From assembly GCA_020912385.1 (NCBI GenBank), contig CP087211.1, positions 248,001 to 312,000 on the forward strand: a stretch of 64,000 nt of DNA, given 5' to 3'. The notes beneath the pieces were generated by a model, which saw nothing but the letters and a program-made list of their open reading frames with translations, was not told the origin of the DNA and did no database searches. Shown piece after piece: positions 23,671-33,235 of the stretch (the stretch's first letter is position 1; the number at the start of each line of letters is the position of its first letter). The position numbers and the translations under genes were made by a program. The stretch comes from Neofusicoccum parvum. Its lineage: Eukaryota; Ascomycota; Dothideomycetes; Botryosphaeriales; Botryosphaeriaceae.

Positions 23671-24339
23671 GATGACAATCTTGATAGAGAGTATCACTCA
23701 TACAAAGTGTTTCGGTGGCTGCAGCAGATGATTATAATGGAAGTTCTTTATTTATCAGGTATGTTGAACCAGACACAACTTGGTCACGGCTGGCTGCCGA
23801 TGCGTTTGCCACATCGCAACATGCGTTAATTCCCATTGGTGGCTTCAGACGCATGTCTCATGACGGATGTATCCGATATCTCTACCGAAGTTCCGAACTG
23901 CAAACTGGTGATGGCCTGATGAGAAGTCCGGAGAGAGTCCGTGGAAGTGCGGGGTAATAATAGTGGTCTCTAAGATGGGCCGTTGGTGTCATCCGCCATC
24001 TCTGGCTCCCGTCATTGGCAAGGTCAGAAGACTTTCACAGTCCAGTTACGGGTATCACGCCAAAACATAAAGCATTTGGTTCTATTTCTTATGCCAATGA
24101 CGTCCTTAGTTTCTCCTTCCACAGTCCTGGTTGAGTCATAATATTAACCTCAAAAAACTAGTTAATGACCATGTGCAGACAGAGACGCCCAGTAGAATTG
24201 CTGCAGGTCCACCGTCGGGGCTAAGATATCACTCAAGTAGGATGCATAATTGGAACAGTTCTGATAAGCAAAGCGTAAACTTCCGATCCTTACTTGCCAA
24301 AATAAATACAGGCTCCAGCATCTGATTCTGAGGTCGCTA
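23671..24339. other. Intergenic region, MFS promoter and aconitase 3' flank
   Basis: About 670 bases. The right-hand part is AT-rich and without coding signals. The MFS promoter, with its palindrome, occupies the left part. Confidence 0.55.
23864..23875. promoter_or_regulatory. Cluster palindrome, MFS promoter
   Basis: CGGATGTATCCG, 194 bp before the MFS ATG. Identical half-sites to the other copies, spacer GT. Confidence 0.72.
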
Positions 24340-26870
24340 TCAAATTGACTGGGTTGAGCCCCGCTGCTGCTGCGTCATCTGTGCCATCAGATTCAACGCA
24401 CTCCCTGCTTCGAAATACTCAATCTGCTCCTCGTTGAATGTGTGATCCAGCTTTGTCCGCCACGTGGATCCATCACTCCTCTTCACAAGCATCGTAATTG
24501 AGCGGCCAGGACGGAAATCGCTAAGACCAACCAAGCTGACGCGATCTTCCGCCTCGATTCGATCATAGTCCGCAAGGTCATTGAACGTGAGTGGCAGCAT
24601 CCCCTGCTTCTTCAAATTTGACTCATGGATGCGTGCAAATGACTTCGCGATGATCGCAACGCCATTCAGGAACCTTGGTTGAAGCGCGGCATGTTCCCTG
24701 GACGAGCCCTCACCGTAGTTGTGGTCTGCGATGACCACCCACTGCTGGTTGCGCTGCTTGTAGTCTTTCGCCGTGTCCGGAACCCCGGAGATCTCGCCAG
24801 TGAATACGTTCTTCACTTGATTTACTTTTTTGTTCGCAGCATTAACCGCACCAATAAGGGTGTTGTTGGAAATGTTCTCCAGGTGTCCGCGGTACCGAAA
24901 CCATGGACCTGCGGGTGTGATGTGGTCCGTTGTGCACTTGCCCTCGACTTTGATTAAGATGGGCAGGTCGACAAGGTCCTTCCCGTTCCAGGGCTTGAAC
25001 GGCTCCAAGCGCTGAATGCGATCTGATGTGGGGGAAACATCCACTGTAACAGACGATCGGTCTGATGGTGGTGCTGAGTAGACGTGGTCAGCGGAAATGT
25101 ATCCCTTTGGAGGCAATATTCCTGGTCGTGGAGGCTGAAATGTGAAAGGTCCGTCTGTTGTGTTTATGATGTCCGTAGCCGGGTCGAAATCAAGCGTCCC
25201 GGCGAAAGCTTTGGCTATGACAGTTTCTGGAGACGCCAAGAAGATACTTGTAGCCGGATTGTTATCCAGTCGGCCCGTAAAGTTGCGGTTGTAGGATGTT
25301 ACAATTGAGTTCTCTACTCCCTGTCCCGACTTTAGCGTGTGATGCCATGTTGGAAATGTATTCTGCTGTCCTACCTTTTCCATGTCTTGGCGATCCCAAG
25401 AACCGCAACAGGGCCCACAAGCATTCGCAAGTAGAGTCGCTCCCGCATCCTCAAAGATGGACAGAACTCCTGAATCTTCCAATGTGGCTCTAGTTTGCTC
25501 ACTGCCAGGGGACAGGTAGAGGGGTGCTTTCGGCTTCAGGCCGGCGTCAATGGCTTGCTTTGCCAGAGCGGCTGCGCGGCTCATGTCTTCGAATGAGGAA
25601 TTGGTACAAGACCCAATCAAGCCAGCACTGACCCGCTTTGGCCAGGTGTTCCTTTCCACTTCTTTCTTGAAAGCCGATGTTGGTGTGGCAAGATCTGGTG
25701 TTGCAGGCCCATTGATGAACGGCTCCAGCTCGGAGAGGTTGATATTGATGACTTGGTCATACTCTGCACCAGCATCCGCGCTTAGATTCTGAGTCCAATG
25801 ATCTGCCTCACTTTTGAGATACGATCGATCAGTAGCGTCAAGATATGCGGCCATGGACGAAGTGTACGGGAATATGGATGTTGTCGCTCCAGTCTCAGCT
25901 CCCATGTTGGAAATCGTGGCCATTCCAGTAGCGGAAAGTGAATGGACACCATCTCCGAAATACTCTATAATCGCTCCTGTTGCGCCCTTGACAGTCAAGT
26001 CCCCAGCAAGCTTGAGAATGACATCTGCAAAGTCAGCAAGACTGTTCGAACTGGTGAAAAGTCACGACACACCTTTGGGTGAAGCCCATCCCGACAACTT
26101 CCCCGTAAGATTTACCCCAATGACCTTTGGCGTCTTCAATTCCCACGCAAGTCCGGCCATAACGTCCACCGCGTCTGCTCCCCCAACGCCTATAGCTGCC
26201 ATGCCAAGGCCGCCGGCGTTTGGCGTGTGAGAGTCAGTGCCTATCATAAGGCCTCCTGGGTACGCGTAGTTTTCAAGGACGATCTGATGGATGATACCGG
26301 CACCAGGTCTCCAGAATCCAGCCCCATACCTTTTGCATACTTGCTGGAGAAAGTTGTACACCTCCAGGTTGGTCGAATTAGCCATCACCAGATCTGGCTC
26401 GCTTCCCTCCTTCGCGACAACCAAATGATCGCAGTGTACGGTGGTGGGAACTGCAACAGCATCTAGGTTGGCTGACATGAATTGGATGAGCGCCATCTGT
26501 GCTGTCGCATCCTGGCATGCAATCCTCGTAGGCCGTAGCTTGAGGTAAGACTGGCCGCGGCGGATGTCAGCCTCTTCAACGTTATCCAAATGCCCGTAAA
26601 GCACTTTTTCCGAGTATGTGAGCGGACGCTTCAATCTGGTTGTGAACATTAGCCCTGTATTGCGAGATGTGTGGGAAATCCATACTTTTCTCTGACTGAG
26701 CGGATTTTCGCGTCCACACCCGTATAGTCAATGAAAGACTGTTGCTCATAGCGGCTCATAGGCACTCTGGCCGTCGATGCGCTCACGGATGCAAACGATT
26801 GAATGCGCGTATAAGAACAGCGCAATGGGCTGCAGCTCAGCCGCTTGACACATGGAAAGCGTGTCGACAT
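24340..26870 (-). CDS. Aconitase-family hydratase, mitochondrial paralogue
   Basis: A 792-residue protein from four exons (26870-26686, 26635-26073, 26024-25375, 25320-24340). It follows mitochondrial aconitase over its whole length: [39 protein letters not shown]-like [24 protein letters not shown] and [10 protein letters not shown]. The three cysteines that hold the [4Fe-4S] cluster (one in GSCTNSS, two in CGPC) are kept, as is the active-site Ser-Arg of SSREH. A basic N-terminal region of about 45 residues looks like a mitochondrial presequence. The third intron (25321-25374, 54 bp) is a multiple of three without stops and could be misread as coding; removing it restores the family alignment. 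It is likely a cluster-specific paralogue rather than the housekeeping enzyme. It could act on citrate/aconitate, 2-methylcitrate or 4-oxalomesaconate. Confidence 0.85.
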
Positions 26871-27034
26871 TGGGAGACCTGGAATTGTGACAAGAATGAT
26901 GTGCTGCTTTGCACGTAAATGCGGAGGATACACCTCGCTTATCAACATCGGAATTGCCTTCGCCAATGCTGCTATCACGGATAACGTCAGCACCGGGGGA
27001 TGAACGAATTTCGGAAGGTTGGCTTAGTTTCGGT

Positions 27035-27106
27035 CACATATGATTGGAAGGCGGATACATCCGCCTCATTTCTCGCGGCAAGGCATCTCAGACCCACATA
27101 TGATTG
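27035..27106. repeat. 12-bp direct repeat flanking the aconitase palindrome
   Basis: CACATATGATTG occurs at 27035-27046 and again at 27095-27106, on either side of the palindrome at 27052-27063. It may be a second regulatory element of this promoter, or chance. Confidence 0.5.
27052..27063. promoter_or_regulatory. Cluster palindrome, aconitase promoter
   Basis: CGGATACATCCG, 182 bp before the aconitase-paralogue ATG, in the gap between that gene and the carrier. Confidence 0.72.
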
Positions 27107-27242
27107 TAGCCTGGAACAATGTGCTTGACAGTCCATATTGCCGCAGGTGTTGGGTGCAATCAATGCCTGGATATGATATTGGTATTTACTGGAAGCGTGT
27201 CGGGCACAACGTATCGCCACGGTCTATTGGCCAGCACACTTC

Positions 27243-28429
27243 TTATTTCGATCCGAAGCTCTCACGAACCGCATCTCCAAGGCCAACCATGCACACAGTA
27301 GCCCACGCAGCAACTCCAATCCGAGGAACGACACCTCGAAAGAAGCCCCGAACACCATTCTCTCTCCAGATGAGCCGGGCAGTCGACAACATTGTCGGCC
27401 TGCCCACCGCTTCCGTACCCTTCACCGCCTGCATATCCACCCGAATCACCTACAGATCCCACTGAGCATCAGCAAGCGCACGAAAAAGAAAACCCCCTCC
27501 CCTCCGTTCCCATCCACCACACTCACCTCAAACGGCTGATTCCAACAACTCACCGCCCCGCCCACCACCGCCGCGCCCACCCTCTCCGCAACCCCCAACC
27601 GCTCCCCCGGCCCCTTGCCCCGCACCCTCCGAATCGGCGCCTCCGCCGCCCGCGCGCCACCCATCCGCGACGCCCAGCCCGACACCTGGCGCAGCGCGAC
27701 GGCATTGACGCCCCTCGTGACGCCGCGGACGCCCTGGCCGCGGACGATGCGCGCAAACGTCGCCAGCGTGCCCGGCACCTCTCTCCCCGCCGCCGCGGTC
27801 TTGCTGCGCGTCACCTCGACCGTCTTCATGCACGTCGTCACGCCCATGACCAGGTAGGCCTGGGCGGCGCCGCCGGCCAGGCCGCCGAGCGCGGCGGCGG
27901 CAGTGGGGGAGAGGGCGAGCGAGTGGCGGGCGCGGTGGTCGATTTCCGAGGCGGTGAGGATGAGGATGGCGCCTTTGGTGGAGGCTTCGAGCCAGGCCTG
28001 CGTTGTCGGGGAGGTGTTAGTGAGGGTGTGAGGGGTGGGGCGGGGGCGGGGGGCGGGCGTGCCCATGGGATCAGGCCTTGGTACAAGCCTGCGATGCGTC
28101 CGCGGGTCCAGAGGTGGCGGACAGCGGACGAGAGAGGGGCGTTGCGGTTGGCGGATACCTGGGCGGGTGTTAGGGGGAATGGGCGTTTTGCTGGGCTGGG
28201 GCGTCTTTGGTACATAGGTTTTGATGTTTTCGAGGGGCTGCCCGAGCGTGGTGACTGTGCAAGAGGCGGGTGAGCGAATTCGTCGATCAGGAGCATAGGA
28301 CCAGAAGCTACCTTGGAAGATGTTCATTCCAGCTCCAATGAGAAGATTACCCCATGTAATCTTTTTCTTCTGTACCGCTTGTAATGTGTTTGATGCATGT
28401 TGAGTTTTGGACATTTCAAGTGTTGCCAT
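27243..28429 (-). CDS. Mitochondrial citrate/2-oxoglutarate carrier, YHM2 type
   Basis: A 310-residue mitochondrial carrier from five exons (28429-28312, 28254-28214, 28158-28063, 27997-27527, 27449-27243). It follows yeast Yhm2 closely in pattern: VTTLGQPLENIKT, GLYQGLIPWAWLEASTKGA, AYLVMGVTTCMKTVEVTR, GVNAVALRQ, WNQPFEVIRVDMQ and RGVVPRIGVAAW. Yhm2 exchanges citrate for 2-oxoglutarate across the inner membrane. A carrier of that type suits a cluster whose aconitase paralogue and isomerase both carry targeting-like N-termini. The third intron appears to use a GC donor. Another candidate upstream start (TTG-frame) is ignored because the ATG at 28429 lies right after a CAG that may end a leader intron. 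Confidence 0.85.
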
Positions 28430-28582
28430 CTGAGCAGTGTTGGAAGGGAATGTGGACAAAGTGGAGAGCTTGCCGTCGCTGGGATATCCAAATTTATGAT
28501 TTCAAAAATCTAAATCCTGGAATCCAGCAAATTTCAGGATATAGGTACTCTTTCATGAGCGCTTGAGGGTGGGATTGTCTCT

Positions 28583-28594
28583 CGGAAGCATCCG
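28583..28594. promoter_or_regulatory. Degenerate cluster palindrome, carrier promoter
   Basis: CGGAAGCATCCG, one mismatch from the consensus CGGAT-N2-ATCCG, 154 bp before the carrier ATG. Both CGG and CCG half-sites are intact. Confidence 0.55.
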
Positions 28595-28708
28595 TCGACG
28601 TTCGCCAGGCGTCGGGAACTGCGTAGCTGCGCCCGCTCGGTCCACTCACTTAGCACGCTTCAGTCGCCAGTCAGGACAGTCCGGCCTGCAGAATAAATTT
28701 GATTTTAC

Positions 28709-30799
28709 TCAGTGGAAAAGACTATCGAAATCCGGCAGCATGTCCAAGTTGTCAAAGAACGGAAGGCCGAGATCCACACCGTTAAATGGGCGCGTCTGCT
28801 CTGCCGAGTTCCCAAAAGCTGCCAGAGAAGAGACCACATGAGATTCTCGAGTTCCGAACCAGTCCATGTAATCAGACGTGATCTGATCGGAATACTGCTT
28901 TTCTCCGCCTGCCGATGGGACTTCTCCCGACGCGGTCCCGTTTGGCGAATCGAATAAAGCTACAGAGGCACTCCCAAGGCGGTCTATAATGTCGTGGCAT
29001 CGTGCTGCCAGAGGCCAGTACTCCGCCATTACCTCGAAGAGGGCGAGACATGACGCCACGTTTGACTTTGCTACCCGCTTGGTGGTACTCCTGCGAATGT
29101 CTGGGCTGACCCACAAGGTGTACAACATTGTGATGCTGGCCATGAAAAGCGAGTGAAGAGCAATCCAAGTATAGCTTATCTTGTTTTTTGCGTACAACGA
29201 AGAGTACGAGCTTATGAGACTGATTGCGGCGTCGGCGCAAATTTGCAGAGCTCCAAGGGTGGCGGCGGGGAAAGCCGGAGATGGCCGATAGAGAAGTAGA
29301 AGAGAGTGGGAGTAAGCAATCTGGAACCATTCGCTCGATTGGAAGGTAACATAGGTCGGGTTTGGATAACGGGGAGCCTGGGCAATCCACTCATCAAGTT
29401 CACTGCGGATGGCTGTCCGATGAGATTCCAGATCGTTGGAGGCGATACTTGAAAGATATGCAGGATAGATGGTATCCTGTATCCGGGATTGTAGCTGACG
29501 GATTTTGACAATGTGGTTGAAGGTGGACATGTCAAGGTGATCCGGTGGCCGTGTCTGCGGCGCACCAATAGCGGAGATTTCATCATCCCGTAACGGCTCC
29601 GGAAGAGGTACGTTGATATCAATATCTCGCAAGGCGAAAGGCCGGCCCAAGGCCATTGATACATTGCGGTCCAATATGTAAGCACACCAGAAAACTCTCT
29701 TCCTCATTTCTGAACCAAGCAGGTCACACGGCTGTTTGACAGGAACTCGATGCAGGCCAAGGTCGACGGCCAACCGCATAGCTTGCCCAGCGACATGCCA
29801 CGCATTTGCACTGTGTTCCTCGTGTATTGCAAAGTCAGCAACAAGGCACAGGCCCTGGACAGTTTCCAGATTGTCCGCTTTCATAAGCCCGTTGAGGTGG
29901 ATAAGTGATGCTTTGTGGAAGAAATCCAGGTGCTGGTCACCCAAGTCTGAGGTTTGCCGCCGTAGATCCATTGCACCCAAAGCGAAGATCATAAATGTGA
30001 GAAACAAAGACGCTCCATCGGCCTCGTGTTTCAGAGCCATGACTGGCGTGAAATGATTCTTCAGAAAGGTTTCCCGGTGTATGACAGGAAGAGCTGGCCA
30101 TCGATGGGTGAAGTATGCATTCTGAAGTTGGTCTGCCAACTCAGGCGCTGGAAGGCCAGCGGGTGAAGATGCTGCCGATGGCGAGGCGGTCGATCCGCGA
30201 TCACCCACACGCATTCTTAGACTGTCGCGAGACGGTCCGTGTTCCTGCTTGTAGTCCGCTTGGGTGAGGACTGCCTGGACAATGTTTCCAAAGAAAGATC
30301 CGCTCGAGTCGCCAACATATTTCATTTCGGAGGTGACCTCGCGGGGGACAAGATTCATGTTTTCTGCAAAGCCGTCTGCGGCCTCGTTGGGAGACTGCTG
30401 TTGGGTATCGAGCCCCCGAGGCCTCGCATTATCTTCTGCCCTGGCTCGACCTCGCAGCAGCTGAGACTCTTGTTCCAACTCCAGGATCCGGGCATTCAAA
30501 CGTTTCACATCGGCCTCGAGGTCGTCGACGTACCCGCGCGGGTATTCGCGGTACGTCAGCCGGTCAAGGACAACGCAAGGCACGCCAGCTCGCTTGCACA
30601 GCGAGCATTCGGGGAGCTTCCCGTCGCACTGGAGCGCGTCAAAAATGCCACACGGCGCTGGTGAAGATCAGCATACCTTGTTTTTCCTTTTGCGGCAGCG
30701 TTCACAGGCTATCTGCACGCGCTGCAGGCCGGGTCTGTGCTTCCGTCGTGCTATCGGCGCATCCGACGCAGCACGTGGCGTCTGCTCCGTCGATGACAT
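28709..30799 (-). CDS. Zn2Cys6 transcription factor, candidate pathway regulator
   Basis: A 680-residue Gal4-type regulator from two exons (30799-30677, 30628-28709). The zinc cluster spans the splice junction and has spacing C-x2-C-x6-C-x6-C-x2-C-x6-C (CERCRKRKNKCDGKLPEC, then SLCKRAGVPC). Next come a linker and a leucine-rich dimerisation coil (DDLEADVKRLNARILELEQE). The middle is a fungal-specific transcription factor domain with AWHVAGQAMRLAVDLGLHR and RKRVFWCAYILDRNVSMALG. The C-terminus is acidic and aromatic (DMLPDFDSLFH), plausible as an activation segment. Its own promoter has two perfect palindromes, and the same element recurs before the other cluster genes, so it is the likely pathway regulator with autoregulation. 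Confidence 0.88.
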
Positions 30800-30911
30800 G
30801 GGGTTCGGATAGAAGAGGCGATTCCAAGCAAAAGCTTTTGCGGGTGAGAAGTGTGGGTGGGTCTGCATCCAAAGCCAGTCGGGAGCAATACATTGTTGGC
30901 GGCGGACGCAT

Positions 30912-30942
30912 CGGATACATCCGACGCAAGCGGATGCATCCG
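30912..30942. promoter_or_regulatory. Two cluster palindromes, regulator promoter
   Basis: CGGATACATCCG at 30912-30923 and CGGATGCATCCG at 30931-30942, their starts 19 bp apart (about two helical turns), 113-143 bp before the regulator ATG. This suggests autoregulation. Confidence 0.75.
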
Positions 30943-31381
30943 GCCGGCGCCACCTTCGTCGTGGTGCGGGGAACGGAACCACCCGTCTGCCAACCCATTG
31001 ATTCGCCCACGCTCGCGTTCTTCCTTTTCCAGTCTGTATTGAATGCGCCCCGCTGTTATGGGTTCATCAGCTCTTGATGGCAGTTAAGCTCGAGTATAAT
31101 GTGCAGCATCGTATCGGGAAGTTTTATGATGTTTTCAAGCTTAAATGATCCATCCATGTAGAAGAGAAAAATGAGGTCTGTGTGGGTAAAGTATACATGA
31201 ATGAGGGGCGTCAAGCGTGCCCGCCGTCACAAGGAAGTATTCTCGCTGTCTCCAACGCTCTCCCAAAATGCAGGCTTCTCTACCTCTTCTGCTGATCATC
31301 AACTCAATCTGAACCAAACAACCGCTGGAGAAAGAAGAGGGAAAAAAAAAGAAAAAGAAAGTGATCCGACACGAACCTCGC

Positions 31382-33235
31382 TCACTCCTTCCCCATGACC
31401 CTGTACTCCACCCACCGCGTAAACTTCACGCACGGTATATCCACCACGCGCCAGAAAATATCCGCCAACCAGATGCTCACCGCCAGCAAAAACACCCACC
31501 CGACGAACAGACAGGCCGCGAAGCTCGCATTCCCCATCGTCCCCGCGTCCACCACCTTCGGCAGCTCCGCGTCCGCGGCGGCGCCGGCGCCCGGCACCTG
31601 GCCCTGGTCGACGGGCTCGATGTACTTGTACCGGCCGGCGACGCCGAACAGCCAGCGCATGGTGACGAAGCCGAGCGAGTGCAGCACCGGGCCGTGCACC
31701 AGGTAGAAGGCGTAGCTGACCTTGCCGAGGTACTGCGCCAGCGGCGTCTGGAAGGGCCGCCGCAGCACCGCCGCGTTGCAGATGGCGTGCAGCGCCAGCA
31801 CGGCGCCGATGCTCTGCCAGAACCGGTACGCGCAGTTGGCGCGGTACGCGGCGGGGATGTTGCGCGAGAGCGTTGCGTAGCCTGGCGTGAAGTCGCCGAA
31901 CTCGTCTGGGAAGGAGAGGAGGTAGAGGCCGGCGACGAAGAAGGTGGCGTGGAGAAAGGTGCGGGGGAGCGACGCGACTTGAGAGGAGGTGGAGGCGGAG
32001 GGACCTGCGAGGCGCTTGTCGGCCGGCGTGGGTGTGGCTGGCGGAGTGGTGGGCAGCGGGATGGCGGTGGGGAGGATGGGTGCGCCGCCGCGCCCGCGCC
32101 CGCTGCCCCAGGTGTTGGCGATCAGGTCGAGCTCGGCGAGGAGCGCGCCGGCGAGGAAGAGCACGATCTCGAAGCGGCCCCAGCGTCCGCAGAAGATGAT
32201 GAAGGCGGACGCGAGGACGAGGCGCCATGCAGTGCGAGCGCGGGACAGGCCGACGAGGACGACGAAGAGGACCATGCTGGCGCGGAACTCGAGCGGGATG
32301 GTCCACACGTGTGGGTCATACAGGTTGTACCACTCGCCCCAGTTGGTGAAGTCGATGTAGTGGGTCACGAAGTTCCAGTAGTCCCATGCCTGTTCCTGCC
32401 ATGTTCCGAAGTAGACGGGGTGGTGTTCGACGAAGGCCATTGTTACTCCGTCCCGGGCGACCTCGGTAGCGCGCTTAAACCAGCCGGCGCGGATGGTCAG
32501 CATCACGATGAAGGTGCTAATGATGGTTGGTAGGAAAAGACGGATGCCGCGGCGGAAGATGGAGGAGGACAAGGACTGCAGCATTGAGTCATAGGATTTG
32601 GACCGGAGCGCCATCAGAGGCTTGCGGGAGAGAACGTAGCCCGAGAGCACGAAGAAAACACACACCATGGAGCGGCCGCCGTAGAGGAGCTTGACGATGG
32701 GGAGCTGGTGTATCCACCGGTTGGAGGCGCCAGTCGGGTCGACACCATAGCCGCGGACAGACGTCAGTGTGTACATGAAAAGGAAGTGAAAATTGAAGAC
32801 GAAGAAGCAGGCGAAGCCTCGCACGCCGTCAAGTGTCGCGATGCTGTTGACATGTGCGGGCTCCGACGTCTCATTCAAACCGCGTGGCCTGAGGAAGCTG
32901 GGCAGGATTGGGCCAAGGGTTGTTCCACCGAGACATCGTGATATGTCGTACACCCAACGGCCGCGAGATCGGAGATAGGCCCTGAGCTTCACTGAGACAT
33001 CCGCGAACGACTCCTCGAACAGCTCGATCGTGGCCGTCGCGGTGGACTGCTTCTCGTTGAACGAGACCTCGGAGACGGAGCTGCTTGGTCCGGGCGAGCC
33101 TGGTAGAACGTAGTCCGTGGCGAAGATGCTGGCGTCGGAGCAGCCAGATGGCACCCGCTGGTACCCGCCGTACATGGTGGAGGGTGTTGAGCTGGAGGGG
33201 CTCTCGCTGCTGCGGCTGCCTGGCCAGAGACGCAT
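31382..33235 (-). CDS. Acyltransferase-3 family membrane protein
   Basis: A single-exon 617-residue integral membrane protein. After a polar Ser/Pro-rich N-terminus of about 125 residues comes the acyltransferase-3 core: SIATLDGVRGFACFFVFNFH (family LDGLRGLA...H pattern), VFFVLSGYVLSRK, FRRGIRLFLPT, and PLEFRASMVLFVV. These are followed by about ten hydrophobic helices. A disordered, Pro/Thr-rich loop (around residues 400-430) interrupts the helices. The C-terminal helices include YLGKVSYAFYLVHGPVLH, typical of the family. Members transfer acyl groups to sugars, lipids or secondary metabolites, and the target here is unknown. It lies next to the regulon but its promoter lacks the palindrome, so it is probably outside it. 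Confidence 0.83.
   Translation of the reverse strand: MRLWPGSRSSESPSSSTPSTMYGGYQRVPSGCSDASIFATDYVLPGSPGPSSSVSEVSFNEKQSTATATIELFEESFADVSVKLRAYLRSRGRWVYDISRCLGGTTLGPILPSFLRPRGLNETSEPAHVNSIATLDGVRGFACFFVFNFHFLFMYTLTSVRGYGVDPTGASNRWIHQLPIVKLLYGGRSMVCVFFVLSGYVLSRKPLMALRSKSYDSMLQSLSSSIFRRGIRLFLPTIISTFIVMLTIRAGWFKRATEVARDGVTMAFVEHHPVYFGTWQEQAWDYWNFVTHYIDFTNWGEWYNLYDPHVWTIPLEFRASMVLFVVLVGLSRARTAWRLVLASAFIIFCGRWGRFEIVLFLAGALLAELDLIANTWGSGRGRGGAPILPTAIPLPTTPPATPTPADKRLAGPSASTSSQVASLPRTFLHATFFVAGLYLLSFPDEFGDFTPGYATLSRNIPAAYRANCAYRFWQSIGAVLALHAICNAAVLRRPFQTPLAQYLGKVSYAFYLVHGPVLHSLGFVTMRWLFGVAGRYKYIEPVDQGQVPGAGAAADAELPKVVDAGTMGNASFAACLFVGWVFLLAVSIWLADIFWRVVDIPCVKFTRWVEYRVMGKE

Larger units (their letters stand above)
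18472..30942 (-). other. Six-gene candidate tricarboxylate-metabolism regulon
   Basis: All six genes from the PrpF-like isomerase to the Zn2Cys6 regulator lie on the minus strand. Each has CGGAT-N2/3-ATCCG, or in the carrier a one-mismatch copy, 110-220 bp before its ATG. The flanking genes (DUF6601 and the acyltransferase) lack it, so the motif itself marks the cluster borders. The predicted parts are an importer, a lactonase, an isomerase/tautomerase, a mitochondrial Fe-S hydratase, a mitochondrial citrate carrier and a pathway regulator. Working together on a tricarboxylic intermediate is inference from family knowledge. Confidence 0.75.

Noticed and set aside
31341..31360. A/G-rich run as a possible functional element
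   Set aside because: A simple purine tract in the 3' flank of the acyltransferase gene, of a kind frequent in non-coding DNA.
31361..32533. Long plus-strand frame over the acyltransferase
   Set aside because: Shadow of the minus-strand membrane protein in GC-rich DNA, with no motifs.
31382..33235. Acyltransferase as a seventh cluster member
   Set aside because: The sequence upstream of 33235 lacks the palindrome, although the gene is adjacent and on the same strand.
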